Part shown: piece by piece, positions 12,974 to 25,539 of the stretch
Position numbering within the stretch: the stretch's first letter is position 1
Layout of the letters: each line of letters begins with the position of its first letter
Origin: Paramarasmius palmivorus
Taxonomy: Eukaryota > Basidiomycota > Agaricomycetes > Agaricales > Marasmiaceae
Direction of reading: 5' to 3'
Length of the DNA: 64,000 nt
Assembly (NCBI GenBank): GCA_037176845.1
Contig: JAYKXP010000033.1
Coordinates: 186,001 to 250,000 of the forward strand
The notes under the pieces: generated by a model
Seen by the model: only the letters and a program-made list of their open reading frames with translations
Databases searched by the model: none
What the model was told of the DNA's origin: nothing
Position numbers and translations under genes: made by a program

Positions 12974-14780
12974 AAGATCGTACCGACTGGAGAGCCAGAG
13001 AAAAGGCGATCACCTTAAACACTGCGTGCTTTATAAGCTTCAAGCTTGTCAGTAATTGATCCGCGATACACTGCCAGCATTCACTTGAACTGAATGGTGT
13101 GAGCGCCCGAGGAATGTAAAGGAGTCAAGGACTGGTTTGCCGACAGTGGCACCGCTGCTAGGTTCCGACTTGGTATTGCTGTCAAAATTAGAAAAGTACC
13201 ACCAGCTTCTCGTTAAACAGTGTTTCTACAGGCATCCTGATGTTTATGGGGTTGTGCAGCCGTTCGAAGTGTACTTGTCCCTGCCAAGAGGGCGGGACAG
13301 CCTTTGTGTATATAAAATCATCGAAGGGTACGTAGACACTCAAGGACTCACCTATCATCAATGTATTACGCCGCAATCCATGTGCATTTATCTATCCGGA
13401 GTCTGGACATTTTAGCTCTCCGACCAAGGTCCTTGGCCATCGGGAGTCTTCGAGGCGAGTTCGAAGCAGAGAGAACCACATAGCCCATAGCATTGGGTAC
13501 GTATCACCAAGGGTACGACAGGATGTGATGGTTCCAGAGCAAGCGCGTTACTTCTGTGTCACGGTCACGGTGACATCCCCGATTTCTTCGGAGTTTGCCG
13601 AGCCTTCATCTCTTATCCCAAACGCCCATCACTGTCCCCGTTGCAACGTTTCCAGAACCTCGTAAGTGGCCCCCGTTGCACAGGAAGCGGACATTAGGGT
13701 GCTCGGAAGTGACTGAGATGAATTCAACACTAGGATACCGTTGACATTTTTCTTTTCTTTTCCAGACAATTTGGTACATTAGACTCTTGGTTGCCCGAGT
13801 CAGTTCTTGTACCAGCTTTCTATTCGGAGACTCGGAAAGTTGTACCAATGCTTCAAGTGAGCACTTGAACTTATGCGTCGAATATAGGTGATAACGTACA
13901 TCCTAGCAAAACACGGCATCGTGACATGATATTGCAACAGCCTGAGGCATTACGTTTCTCACTACTAATGCTGGTCTATCGGGAAAGGGGCCTCAGATTT
14001 CTCCCGATCGTACCGAAGCGAGCTCGCGTGGGGGGTACCCCCATGTGACTTTACTCCGTTTATGCTGTACCGTAATCTGAGTATCTTTCTTGCCTCGTCG
14101 CTTGGGCAGCTTACACTCTCTTATCTTCACTCGAATAAAACTTACAAGAGTCACTCGAGCCGAGATGTGTTGGCACTGGTAAGTAACGGAGTCCCAATTT
14201 CCTTCCAATCAAACTTCACAATCGCCATATGTACACCTTTTCTGGAATGAACGACACCTAACTTGCCAGCCGGCGCCACCGACAAGATTGCTTCTCAACG
14301 GGAATACAGAGTGTCAATGTCCTTGTTGGAATTGGGTAGGATTGAGTGGAGGACAGGACCCCGAGGGACAGAGTCGCGCCCACAACCGCTACCGCTATCA
14401 AAGCCCAGTACCAAGCCCAGTACGGCTCAATGCTATAGGCATCTCTTCTCTTGGGCAATAGGAAAAAAACAACTCGAAAGTCTCGTCGCACCGCATCACC
14501 TTTCATGTCTCAACTTCACTTCAACCCCAACAGTATGTAGTCCTCAGTAGTCCTGTTGCTAGAACCGTCAGTGATACTAATAGTGATGTTCTGATTCTGA
14601 GGACTAGTTACGTGGATTTCCTATTCCGTGTGGGAATAGTAGGCGGGCCAGTGCTTTTTTCAGCCTTCGGACAGCCTCACTCGCAATTCGGCAGAAACGT
14701 CGACAACTTGAGGGCTTACCTCTCTCCCCTCGGAGTCATCGGCATATGTTCTTCAACGCTAATAAGGCTTGCTGTAGCGT
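12974..14780. other. intergenic, no gene supported
   Basis: Several 60-95 aa open frames occur. One on the minus strand at 14258-14506 has a hydrophobic YWALIAVAVVGATL segment that may be a relic of a membrane-protein gene. None has a start, splice plan or paralog in this window. Confidence 0.35.
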
Positions 14781-14789
14781 TCTTCCTAT

Positions 14790-15500
14790 GAATGCCGGGG
14801 GTTGTCAATGGAGTGTCGTGGTACTGTCAGCCGAGGGCGCCTACGTTCGGGGTTATCAGAGATGAGATCTCTCGTTTCTGTGCGGTAGAGGCGAAGGCAG
14901 GGCTACCCTGTAATGCTTCCGCAGTATTGCTAAGCAGAAGTCTAGCAGCGGTCTACTGCGCCTATCCCAAAGCAAGCACACCAATCACATGGGTCAAACA
15001 TCGTCGTTGAAATCGCTGTTTGCTGAGCGCCATCTTGATTCCAATTTCACTGCGCCAATCCCAGTTTACCGGCGTATCACTTGAGATGATGGGAGTAGCG
15101 GGGTTGTGCACGCCTTCATCCTTGTGGCACTCATCAAAATCTGTCATCCTGAGGGAAATTGATTCGGATGCTTCGGGTTTGATGCTCGTACATTCCCCTC
15201 GTGTGTATGAAATGCTTAGTGGGAGCTAGTATGGATACCTCTCCGTTAACGAAGTACTTGCAATCCTTTTGGTATGTGTTCTGTCCTATAGCTGTGACGG
15301 CTTGGATACTCATTAATTGACCAGCGAAAAATCGTATCCTTTGAATGAGTTCATCATGTTTTCAGCAACATGTCAAGGTCTCGTGACCGATGTGAACTTG
15401 AATTTGAGAAGATTGCTGAATAAAGCCAGTCGTTCACTATCCTGGAGACGACGTGGGTTCTCTCTGTGTCGGCAGAGTGATTGGGCGGTACCAGTAAGGT
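14790..15500 (+). promoter_or_regulatory. module U2: conserved sequence upstream of TM2
   Basis: It is related to the sequences upstream of TM3, TM6, TM8, TM9 and TM10. Two landmarks recur: the reverse complement of GTGAAACTGAGATCAAGATG-like sequence (here 15015-15055) and a TCAAAATCTG...GAGGGAAATTGATTCGGA block (15135-15175). The part at 14860-15000 matches, inverted, 30210-30420 upstream of TM6. Conservation ahead of each gene suggests a duplicated promoter region. Confidence 0.55.
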
Positions 15501-15524
15501 AATAATATCCAAGCTACATATGCC

Positions 15525-16651
15525 ATGGACAACCGTGCACTTACAGTCCTAGGTCATCGTTTTGCAGGGGATGTGTGTCTCACATTCTCATTTGGTGCGT
15601 TTACTCCAATGGGCGCTCTTTGACACAGAACATTGAGGGTCGCTGCAGCACTGGAGCTCTGCCTTGAAGTTCACACTATTGTACTCCTCATACGCGATGT
15701 CACCCGAAGCCGAAAGCGCAAGATATTCTTTGTTGCGTTCATCACTCTTATTCTGGTCTTTCAAACGCTAGCGGTTATGTGTTGGATAATTTCAAGCGAG
15801 GAGATACTGATAGAGAAACCCGACACGACGAGTGCCAACCAGGACACTTGGCGCAACATCGTCGGACCTTTTTCGATACTTATGACGGAATGGCTAGACG
15901 GCTTGCTTTTGGTGGGTCTCTGATGTTCCGATTCCTTTCTAGAAAAACATAGCGTGCTTAGATCTACAGATGATACATTATCTGGGGCTCCAACCTATTC
16001 TCCTGTTCCTCACAGTAGCTGGTACTTTCAGCAGCTTTCTGTTCCTTTGCTAAGCTCAATTTTGTTTATGGCTAGCCATTGGACTCGCTACCATTATTCA
16101 AAGCAAAACCAATCCTGTCTTTGTTTCGAGCGTCCTTCTGAATATCTGGATTCCAACTCCAGCGGCATTCATCCTTCTTATGACTATCCTCATCTCGTTC
16201 CGGATAATCGCCGCTCAAAGGGCGATAATCAGAATTGTTGGGTCTCTCACAAGATTGCAGAGCAGCTACATGGGCATCGTGGCGGTTTTCATGGAGACTG
16301 CGTTGCCGTTCAGTCTTTTATCCGTTGTGATATCTGTGGCAATAGCCAGGAATTGGGATTGCACGCTGATCTTGATGGCAATTTGGGGAACTTGTGCGGT
16401 CCGTTGTTTTCTTCATGTTCGATGGCAATGGCAGTACTCAAAGGGGACATTGCTAAGGCTGATCATCTACCGAATTGCGACTCAGAGGTACTGCATGGTC
16501 GAACGACAACTATCGGACGACAGGGAGTGTGGTCAGTGGTATTAGGTTTGAGATGCGGTCATTTTCAGTCAGGGATTCAGTAGCAGGGGAATCACGGTCA
16601 GTTTTAGATCTCGACAGCGAGAATGATCGGAGGATGTCGAAACAATGTTGA
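15525..16651 (+). pseudogene. TM2: disabled RCYxIW-family membrane protein
   Basis: Exons 1 (15525-15594) and 2 (15649-15911) are open and closely match TM3. Exon 3 (from 15962) reads ATC TAC AGA TGA: the Cys codon of the conserved RCY motif is a stop (15971-15973). Exon 3 also lacks about 19 nt relative to TM3 after GGGGCT, a frameshift. Exon 4 (16076-16398) is still open and reads LGLATIIQSK and LISFRIIAAQRA. Exon 5 has lost its normal start and carries a small insertion near 16480 that shifts the C-terminus. Several independent lesions make loss of function near certain. The tail region ends near 16651 by comparison with TM3. Confidence 0.85.
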
Positions 16652-16967
16652 TTCATGCAGCGCTGCACAGAACTATGTTGTAGACCTACATTGGTTAAAA
16701 ATTGAATACAGATTAACCGTTACATCAATACATTCATCCTGCCTTTGCAACTTCTATGCTGCGCATCTTTTAGGGCCTCTCGACGATGATTTCACGATGA
16801 ACACAAGTAGTCAGATACACCATCGTAATCTTTTCACAGCTCAAGCTCTCTGACAGGGCGTCGGGGTCGATTCTGCACCTTGATCTGAGAGTAAGCCGAG
16901 CGTGACGCTTGGGAAGGAATTGGAGCCTGGATGTCAACTAGATGTAGAAAATCAGTCTGCGGCGATG
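16652..16967. other. short intergenic 3' of TM2
   Basis: About 300 bp between the TM2 relic and repeat A1; no feature seen. Confidence 0.4.
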
Positions 16968-17400
16968 TGATGGGCGTTTGGGTTCAAGCGCCAGCGGCAC
17001 ACCGGCAATTACACCAGCCGACGATATTTGTTTGGTTTGAACAAACAAAAACTGGTCTCTTCGACGTTTCTCGACGTGATATTTTCCTGGACAGTACTTC
17101 ACCCCTATCCTTCCGCCTCAAATTCAGCACAAGAAATGTCTTGGGGGAAATGGCAGGTTGAAAGGTCTGGAATAGTCAGGTAGCTGACTGAACGGCATCC
17201 GGTGAGTCGAGTTTGCGATTTTTCAGCTGGCAGGGGTCTCTTACCTTTGATATCTCTAGAGAGCTACCAGATGCGCTACGATAATGGGTATTTGACTTTG
17301 GCGGCGTCTCGAAGGATGAAATGGTTCGTTTTCCAAAAACCTGCAATGGAATTTGCTAAGCTTTTCTGTAAGGCGACCTACACGGACTCTCACTGCAAAC
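16968..17400 (-). repeat. repeat A1 (inverted copy)
   Basis: Reverse-complement copy of the about 420-bp A repeat. Landmarks: GGGTTCAAGCGCC at its left end, TTTGAACAAACAAA, and AAATGGTTCGTTTTCCAAAA near its right end. It lies 3' of TM2, the same relative place as A repeats 3' of TM6, TM8, TM9 and TM10. No protein frame is conserved among copies. Confidence 0.75.
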
Positions 17401-17458
17401 AGCTAACTGCCTAACCCTGATACTTCCAAACATCCTTGCATATGTGGGCCAATAAGGC

Positions 17459-18640
17459 TTGATAGCTTCACATCGAGCAAGCTACCTGCGAGATGCGATC
17501 TTCCACCTACAATCCATCATCGAACTCATTATCCCGTCCACTCCCTTCATACCTACTCTTTCGCATTTACCCCATCTAGCGACCATGGCCACTTACTCCC
17601 AAGTACATCTCCTTTCCCTACCCTGGCACATTGTGCTCTAGATGGTTGTGTGTTCGCTCACATCGCATCGAAGTGCTTCCCGCCCTTTTTTCGTCCTGTA
17701 TTCCAATCATTCAACCTTCCCAGCTGATCGCCTCGATCTCTCCTCAATCCATTCACACAGATGCTCTTCGGCTTCGTTTCCAGCAGGCTGATATTCATCG
17801 TCCTCATTGCGTTCGTTGAAGCTCTCCCTTCACCCTCGGAGTGCTCGAACATGCGACATCCTGAACATGCACGTCCACATCGTTTCCTCTCATCTATTTT
17901 CCCTTCTTCTCCACCTTCCCCTGCCCCAAACCGCCTTCTCAAGCCGAACACAGGTCTCGTACCAACGAAGACCTAGCTACGTGGTCATGAAGGGCTGCCT
18001 CGCGGACTTTCTGAGACGGGATCCCTGATGTCGATCTGATGATACAGACCCTTTTGGCATGTTCACGTCGCCGAGTATGAGGAGACATGCATCAACCTAG
18101 AGCCCACCGCGTACCTCAATCACTTCTGTACGGGCAGCACGTTCGCCGCCTTCTCCTCAATAAACTTCCATCACACAGGATACAAAACTTTTCAGAAGCG
18201 AGAGATACACCCAAGACGACGCACCTCGCTGGTCCGATCCCATGGGATACATCCTCCGAACCACTCCGTGCCATTCCCTGGCCAATGGGGACTTATCTCC
18301 CCTCGTTCATGGTGTAGTGTCTCATGTTGCAATACTCCTACACTCGCTACCTTTCATACGCTGATCTTATGCTTCCTTCACTATGGTACAACAGGCCCGA
18401 CGCTCGCAGGCGTTCATCGTTCTCTTCCGTACTGATGCCTGTTTTCGTTCCGGGATCCATGTCTACGAGAGCAGGCTCGCTTTACTTGCATACTTATGAC
18501 AAGTGCGACTGTGTACGTCCTTGGAAACAATAGGACGAGGTTAGGATACCATTCTCCTTCCCTTTCTATATCTCTCGCTAATACCTCGACAGTTTTCGGA
18601 TCATATACCATCAGCTCTCGTTCAGAGGGTCGATAAGCTA
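17459..18640 (+). repeat. repeat B1 (inverted relative to B2-B5)
   Basis: Matches, in opposite orientation, sequences at 42.0-43.35 and 46.8-48.7 kb. Shared landmarks are CATCATCGAACTCATTATCC (17516-17535), TGCGACATCCTGAACATGCA (17851-17870) and the TTCGTTCCGGGATCCATGTC area near 18450. It has coding-like but broken frames and no recognised domain. It abuts A1 on its left, as B and A abut elsewhere. Confidence 0.6.
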
Positions 18641-18839
18641 ACGCATGACGTCTTGGATGTACCTCGATCTAGTGATGGTTTTGTATTTGGATGTTCTTAG
18701 GCTTCTGTCCCCATGATAACATGATCATAGCGAGCCTCACGATTCGTACCACAAAGCGTCGATTACTTGAGAGTTTTCCTCTTTCCCGTCCTTGGAGATA
18801 TCGGTATTGGAGATGAGCAGCCCTTGAGGCTCGTTTCTG

Positions 18840-19401
18840 TCATGCTTCAGAGTATGCGAAGCTGAAGATCACTGACCTGAGGTCTAGCGATCCAACGTCT
18901 AAGTCCAAAGTATCGAATATCTGCTGACCTTGCCGTTTGTTGAGTGTCATCTTGATCTCAGTTTCACTGCAGCATCCATCAAAATCTGCGATACCGAGGG
19001 AATTTGATTCGGAATCTCTAGGTCGGATACACGTACACAATGAGCTCTGGATACCTCTCCATCAGCGATACACTTTGGAACTTTCAAGTATGTGTTCTGT
19101 CGTACAGCTGCGACGGCTTGGACACTCATTCTTTAACCAGTGAAAAACCATATCTCAGGCTGTAACCTAGACTGAGTTCATCATGCTTCTAAAAACATCT
19201 CGAGCGTCGCGACTGTTGCCAGGAAATTAAGAAGATTGTTGGATGGATGCCAACAAGAGCGCTGTGTACATGTGAGCCTCCCTTCTCATTCACCACGATG
19301 TTGGATTGATCATTTTGAATGATTACTGATATATATATAATAATAGGCTCGATTACGTGTGAATCGTCCCGAGTCGCTCCCATCAGTCTTCAAGCTACAC
19401 A
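18840..19401 (+). promoter_or_regulatory. module U3: conserved sequence upstream of TM3
   Basis: Carries the U landmarks at 18935-18960 (CATCTTGATCTCAGTTTCAC) and 18975-19020 (AAAATCTGCGATACCGAGGG). A longer stretch around 19080-19200 matches 15240-15390 upstream of TM2. Same relative position as the other U modules. Confidence 0.55.
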
Positions 19402-20561
19402 ATGGCCAACCGTGCTCTTACGGACCCCAGGTATCGCTTCGCGTCTGACTTCGGCATTGCGTTCTTATACGGTACGTTTACTCCATTAATGATGACATGA
19501 TATTGAGAGTCACTACAGCACTCGAGCTCTGCCTCGCAGTTCATACCATTGTACTCCTCATAAGTGATATATCCCGCAGTCGGAAACGCAACTGTTTCTT
19601 CATTGCATTTATCACTCTTACTCTAGTCTTTCAAACACTAGCGGCTATGTGTTGGATAGTTTCAAGCGAGGAGATACTGATAGAGAAACCTGGCGCGACG
19701 AGTGCTAGCGAGAATACTTGGCGCAACATTGCTGGACCTTTCTCAATACTTGTGACGGAATGGCTGGACGGCTTGCTTTTGGTGGGTCCCTGATATTCCG
19801 ATCATGACAGCCGCTGATCTAAATAGTGTGCTTAGATCTACAGATGCTACATCATCTGGGGCTGCAACGTCTGGATCATTATTCTACCTATTCTCCTGTT
19901 TCTTACAGTAACCGGTACTTTTGATAGCTTTCTGTTCATCCACTAAGCTGACTCTTGTTGATTAGCACTTGGACTCGCGACCATAATTCAAAGCAAAACT
20001 ACACCAGCCTTTGCTTCAAGCATCTTTCTGAATATCTGGATTCCAACTGCAGCGGCATTCATCCTTCTTATGACTGCGCTAATATCGTTCCGGCTCATCG
20101 CTGCTCGAAGAGCGCTAGTCAGGATCGGAGGGGCCCTCACGACTATGCAAAGAAATTACACAGGCATTGTGGCGATTTTCGTAGAGACTGCATTGCCCTT
20201 CAGTATTCTATGTTGTGTGATATCCGTTGCATTAGCAAGGAATTGGGATTGCAAATTGGTTCTGATGGGAATTTGGGGAACCTGCGCAGTTCGTCGTATT
20301 CTTCATGTTCAATGACAATGGCAGTACTAAAAGGGGGGGTATTGATAGGGCATCGTACCAATTCTTATCATCTACCGAGTTGCGAAAGGCACAGCATGGT
20401 CGAACGACAATCATGGGACGACAACGAATGTGGTCAGTGATATTAGGTTTGAGATGCAGACGTTTTCGGTCAGGGATCCAGTGCCAGGAGATTTAGTACG
20501 GCCGGGGTTCGATCTCGACAGCGAGAATGACTCGGACCGGCGGACGTCAAAGCAATATTGA
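19402..20561 (+). CDS. TM3: seven-TM-like membrane protein, RCYxIW family
   Basis: Exons 19402-19471, 19519-19781, 19836-19914, 19966-20288 and 20349-20561 give 315 aa, all open. N-terminus MANRALTDPRYRF places it in the clade with TM2, 6, 8, 9 and 10. Exon 2 has ALELCLAVHTIVLLI and RSRKRN, exon 3 IYRCYIIWGCN, exon 4 LISFRLIAARRA and VETALPFS, exon 5 GIVPILIIYRVAKGTAW followed by a hydrophilic tail ending in SKQY. It is the intact sister of the TM2 pseudogene. Function is unknown; a plasma-membrane receptor-like role is inference from topology. Confidence 0.87.
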
Positions 20562-20726
20562 CCCCTCAAGTTACTGTGGGTTTGTTGCGTATTTGTTGAT
20601 CCGTATGCATTATCAGCTACACGTATGAATTAACCCTGCTTCAAAGTTTGCCATGCATTTGACTTAAGCACGATACTTAACGGCGTCCTCCCTATTGAAC
20701 TGCGCACATCTCATTATTTTATCCAG
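20562..20726. other. spacer 3' of TM3
   Basis: No feature; leads into a decayed exon fragment. Confidence 0.3.
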
Positions 20727-20875
20727 GCAGTGGCTATCTTGGTGGAGATGTCACCGCCTTGTAGTCTTTTATCATTCCTACCCGTGGCGTTGACAATGGA
20801 TTGGCAATTTGTGGCCTTTGCTCAGTATCTGGGCGTCATATGCAGTTCGTTGTACTTTGGATGTTCTTGCTGCAA
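20727..20875 (+). pseudogene. exon-4 relic of a TM-family gene
   Basis: The open stretch AILVEMSPPCSLLSF, then PVALTMDW, aligns with the end of TM exon 4 (AIFVETALPFSILCC then SVALARNW in TM3). Flanking exons are absent. It sits 170 bp after TM3, suggesting a lost tandem copy. Confidence 0.55.
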
Positions 20876-21507
20876 TATCAAGTTTTTCTTTCGGGAATCG
20901 ATCCAATTTTGATTATCATCTATCATTGTGCTGTAAAGGTTGAACGATGTCGACAGTAATTTCATCATATATGCATGATTTATGTATTCGGAAACCTGTA
21001 GTAATACAATTGACCCTTTGAGCAAAGACGCTCGCGATTTCAATCGTCATATACGAGTAGATAAAGAATAGCCCAGGTTACCAATGAGCACGCATACCGC
21101 TACTATCACGCAGACTAGACTTCAAGCTTTGAGAGGACTTCTGGAGGGATGCCGATACTCCACAAGCTCATCGATACTTTAGTTCCCAACGAGTCTCGAG
21201 TACTAATGGCGTCAAAAACATTCGGAATCATATAAATTAGAACAAACCTCTTCTAATCGACTTCGGAGCCTGGTAATGGTGGTTTATGGTCAGCGATATT
21301 ATATTGCAAAACAATAAGTACTAGATACACCTATAAATGTGTTTGATGTTTATCCCATCATGATAACTCATCACGCAAGGAGTGTGCGGCGTTTGGGCTT
21401 AGAAAAGAGCAGGACACAGGATTTTACGAATCAGCGTGCTAAGCCATATTCAAAGAGGGTTGATGGTATAGTAATCACAGAGAACACGCTGAACAATGAT
21501 TAATGAT
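20876..21507. other. AT-rich spacer, no feature
   Basis: Spacer between the exon relic and TM4; no gene or shared repeat seen. Confidence 0.4.
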
Positions 21508-22694
21508 TCATACAGCGTTACTATGAATAGGTAAGCCCTTGAGGTCCTCAAACGGGGGGCCTCTGGGCGTGGTGGAGGCTTCTGTACTACCAGTTGCATC
21601 GCCACTAACTGAATCTTCTGCTGATACGATCGCACCCTCGAACCTGATATCACTCACAACCTGAGTTGTCGGTTCGTTGCGACCTTGGTACGCAATTCCT
21701 TTGGCAACACGGTATAAAATCAAGATCGGAGCGATGCCCTGCAATCGAGAAAGGTTCAATCATCTAGGATTCTTCTGTGGTCGGGGAATCACAGGAAACT
21801 CACCGCATACACCGCCCATATCGCTAAAAAAATAGTGTGTGAAGCTAGATTCTTTGCTAGCGTCACGGACAGGATAACGCCGAGGATACAGAAAAGGAGC
21901 GAGGTTTCCACGAGGATTGTCACGATGCTGGCATAGCTTTTCGATCGTGACAGCGTTGATGTTATGCCTGCTCCGGTCAGTTTCCTCTGAGCCAAAATAA
22001 GCCTCAGGGATATGAGAGAAGTGAGGACCCCATTAAGCACCGTCACAAGCAAGACACATATCAAGAGGAAGGAGTTGTCGCTGTAATATGCGCTCGTCCC
22101 TTTGCGAATGATTGCTGTCAGTGCCAATCCTGTTGAAGATAACTCTATTATTTCGCGAAGATCCAAGCCAAGTAACAAACTTGAACATACCGATCGCTCC
22201 AAAGAACATCAGGACAGGAAGCACGATGATGCGGCGATTGGATCCCCAGATAACATAACACCTGTACAGCTATTTAAAACGATTAGAAGGTCTTGGAAAT
22301 GAAAATATTCATAGACTGACCACAAGTAGAATCTCGAGAAGCTCCGTCACGAAAACAAATCCAGAACCAGCAATATTCCATCCATCGTCACCAGTACCCC
22401 CTTCTACCAGCATTTTCTCATCCGTAACCAGCCAACATATGACAAACAGAGTTTGAGTGAGGAGAATCAATGATACGTATGTGATAAAGCTGAAATTGCG
22501 TCTCCGACTTCGGGTGTGGTTGCGCAGAAACACCAAGATTGTATTGATAGCAAGAAAGAATTCGAAAGCTGGAGAGTAATATCAGATCTTCAGTTCAATG
22601 ACCCGGGGAACATTGTAAGCGAACCGTAGAGGATCGTGACGATGATATTAGAAAGATAGAGATATCTCTTCTCGGTGGGGGTCAAGTCGGCCAT
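21508..22694 (-). CDS. TM4: seven-TM-like membrane protein, RCYxIW family
   Basis: Exons 22694-22625, 22568-22321, 22269-22191, 22129-21804 and 21738-21508 give 317 aa, open throughout. N-terminus MADLTPTEKRYLYLS defines a second clade shared with TM7. Exon 2 has AFEFFLAINTILVFL and RSRRRN, exon 3 LYRCYVIWGSN, exon 4 LISLRLILAQRKL and VETSLLFC, exon 5 GIAPILILYRVAKG. The tail is acidic and Ser/Thr-rich. No A, U or B repeats flank it, so it lies outside the composite duplication unit. Confidence 0.87.
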
Positions 22695-23090
22695 GGAGGT
22701 CGTGAAGCTCAGCAGGAACCTGAGACTCGGACTAATTTATATATGATATTCCCAAGGTGCTGTGACAAGAATCGTATGGAAAACAACAAAGAATAAAAAG
22801 GTTATTCTCGATGCCTCCGAACGACAGCTTGCACAGATAATTTGGAGTGAGTCAGGTGTGATTGAGAAGAACTACATCATGGGATAGACTAGCGCCGGAC
22901 ATGCGTCGAATGGAGTAGATGCGGTGACCCGGTGATAACAGTTCCATGATGAAGCGAGTCGGGGATTCATTTGACGGTCCTAAGCTGTTCTAAGTCGCTG
23001 CACAGAAGATACATAGAAAGAGCCACCGTGGGAACGGCGGCGGTGGGAGGATAAGTTACATCACCATAAAATACAACGGATAATCCGTGT
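22695..23090. other. spacer between TM4 and TM5
   Basis: About 400 bp holding the TM4 promoter (TATATATG-rich sequence near 22740) and the TM5 3' region. No other feature. Confidence 0.4.
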
Positions 23091-24257
23091 TCAAGCGTTT
23101 GAGTTCCTTGTTATGTACACAACGCCAGGTTCAGCTTCCAACGGCTTTCCACGCTCAGACTCGTCGCTTATCCCCGTACCAGAGTCCCTATTTCTTGTTG
23201 TGTGAACGCCGAACCTGATATCGCTGAGGACATTGGTCTGACGCTCTTCAGCATTTGAGTTGGTCCACGCAGTCCCCTTTGCCACTCGATACATGATCAG
23301 GATTGGGGCAATGCCCTACAGTCAAGATGATCAGTTCGGGGCAATGCACAGAGATTGAAAAAGAAGCTCACCGCATAAAACGCCCAAAGAGCCGCGAAGA
23401 TATTCGTTGACGCAAACTGGTTGCCCAGCGCCACGCAAAGTAAGATCCCCAGGATACTGAACGGTAACGAAGACTCGACTAGGATTGCCACTATATTCGT
23501 ATAACTGAGAGTTTTGTACGACGTTATACCTCTCCCTGATAGTGCTCGATGGGCTGAAAGTAGCCGGAACGATATCAATGTCGTAAGTAGATTGTTAAGG
23601 GCCGTGGCCAGCGCGGTGCATATGACAAAGAAGTTGATTTTTTGAGGCATTTTCCCGGCGGTTTGGATAATTGCCATTATAGTCAAAGCTGCAGAAGACA
23701 ATCAGCATGAAAGGGAAAGCTGGCGTAAAGCCACTGAACATACCAGTCGACGCGATGAACATGAAGAACGGTAGGACAATGACACGGATATTTCTTCCCC
23801 AGATGATATAACATCTGTATAGCTGTCCGGCAGGGTGAGGCTTTAACAAATAGAAGAATCAGCGGACTCACCAGAAGCAGAGTCTCTAGTATTACAGTCA
23901 CAAGGACGAACGCACGACCTGTGATGTCGGACCAGTCGTTCCCGCTGAAATTGGACCGCTGCACCAGTACCTTCTCGTTACTGACGATGAGGTATATTGC
24001 AGCGAGAGTCTGGGCTACTACGATTGCTGCTACATAGCCTGTCAGGAGAATGTTACGTTTTCGACTGTGGTGTTGTTGAGAATGTAACAATAACAAGGTT
24101 GTGTTAATTGCGAGATAAAGCTCCAGGCCTGGTAACGCGGGGTGAGCATGTTATCGCGGCCGTTGATAGTTGAACACTCTGACATACCGTAGAGAAACGC
24201 AATGACAATGTCAGCGACAAAGAGGTACCTGAGTATCGTGAGAGGGGCATCAGCCAT
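23091..24257 (-). CDS. TM5: seven-TM-like membrane protein, RCYxIW family
   Basis: Exons 24257-24188, 24128-23872, 23822-23744, 23688-23372 and 23315-23091 give 315 aa, open. N-terminus MADAPLTILRYLFVAD defines a third clade with TM11 (and, less closely, TM12). Exon 2 has HHSRKRNILLTGYV, exon 3 LYRCYIIWGRN, exon 4 LISFRLLSAHRAL and VESSLPFS, exon 5 GIAPILIMYRVAKGTAW. Part of the sequence just upstream (24355-24440) is also found at 35505-35600, in front of a relic. Confidence 0.87.
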
Positions 24258-24817
24258 GTGGACGGTGAAAACAGAAGTGAAAGAACACCATGAGATCACA
24301 GGTGAGCTTTATACCTATTTCGCAAGAAGCATGACACTGAGAAAACTCACAAGGTTTTACATCCACCCGCAAATCAGATTGTGATTGTGATGCCGCGGTG
24401 GGACTTTCAATTATATGTACACCCCAAGAAGCTTCTCGTAAACCTCGGCCGGCAGCGGGAAAGCCGAGAATAGACTCCATACGCAGACCATTCCTAATCC
24501 TCGACCACTGAGAAGGGCAAAAATCAAGTGAAGCATAATCCAGTCCGATTTGAGTCCGACCGATAGTCAGCTCGGTGCAAGTTTGTTGGGGTTTCCAAAG
24601 GAGTGCAGGATACCATGCGGCCTAAAAGCGTTGCCAATCAAACGCTGCCACAGTGACGGAGGCTTTGCTCCTGAACTGAATTGCAACTGTTATGCAATGC
24701 GGAGTTAGCAGAACCTGGGCCTGATTTGCTTTTGATGAGAGTTCCTCAACGGGATGAATTATGTACATAAGGAGGTCGCCGGACTGCTGGCGGTTTTAGG
24801 AAGATGACAGACATGGT
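24258..24817. other. spacer between TM5 and tRNA
   Basis: TM5 promoter region. Segment 24355-24440 has a diverged copy at 35505-35600. Nothing else supported. Confidence 0.4.
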
Positions 24818-24905
24818 GGCCGACTAGCTCAGTTGGTTAGAGCGTCGTGCTAATACAATTTAAGTGTTAACGCGAAGGTCTTGGGTTCGATCCCCACGTT
24901 GGCCA
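24818..24905 (+). tRNA. tRNA-Ile (anticodon AAT) with 14-nt intron
   Basis: The acceptor arm GGCCGAC pairs with GTTGGCC, with A as discriminator. The D arm is GCTC/GAGC around AGTTGGTTA. The anticodon stem is TCGTG/CGCGA with loop CTAATAA, giving anticodon AAT. A 14-nt intron sits one base 3' of the anticodon, the standard eukaryotic position. The T loop is TTCGATC. Mature length is 74 nt without CCA. The outermost T-stem pair is a T-C mismatch; all else fits a functional tRNA-Ile. Confidence 0.93.
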
Positions 24906-25539
24906 CAGATGAGCCAATTTTTGGCGTCACCCGATGTAGGGAGCAGTATCGGTGTGTGCTTGATTAACGCGTAACCATGTTGTGCTCCTGATGGTCGTCG
25001 TGCTAACCTGCCTAGGTATCCAACGTTGTATGGCAGGGCGTTGAAGCTGGGCATCAGCAATTTCCAGCTGCGGATTGTTGGAGTACAGCAAAGAATTGTT
25101 GAACACTGGCCAGCCGGTACGGAACATGTGAAGGTACGGTGAGATATCCCGACGTGTTACCAACGATACGGACAGTCATTAGTTCTGTAAGATGAATCCC
25201 TTGAGCCTTATAGCCTGACTCGATAGGTGACGAAAACGTGCCTCTGTTTATTGGTAGGACACCACCCAATTCCTCCGCACTCCTGCATGCCTTGTTCGTG
25301 TCTCAACCTCTCTTCCACTTCTCCTTTCCTCAGCCTCGCCTCTTAACAACGTTCCAGCCCGTGTGTGGCGAGTATTACGCTTCGACGGGCAATGACCTCG
25401 TTGACAGAACATGGCGTGATAGCCTAGCGGAAAAGCCACAGGGAAGTGGAAAGCGTGTGGTTGCTGGAGTGGGGGAGTACGTAGCGTCGTGTACAGGCTT
25501 GATGCGAAAAGAAGCTGCATACGCACTGGTATCCACCCA
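24906..25539. other. spacer between tRNA and repeat B2
   Basis: Short open frames only; no domain, RNA or repeat recognised. Confidence 0.35.

Noticed and set aside
17000..17414. Frames reading MKWFVFQK-like peptides in several places
   Set aside because: They are translations of the A repeat, differ in frame between copies and lack a shared start or stop.
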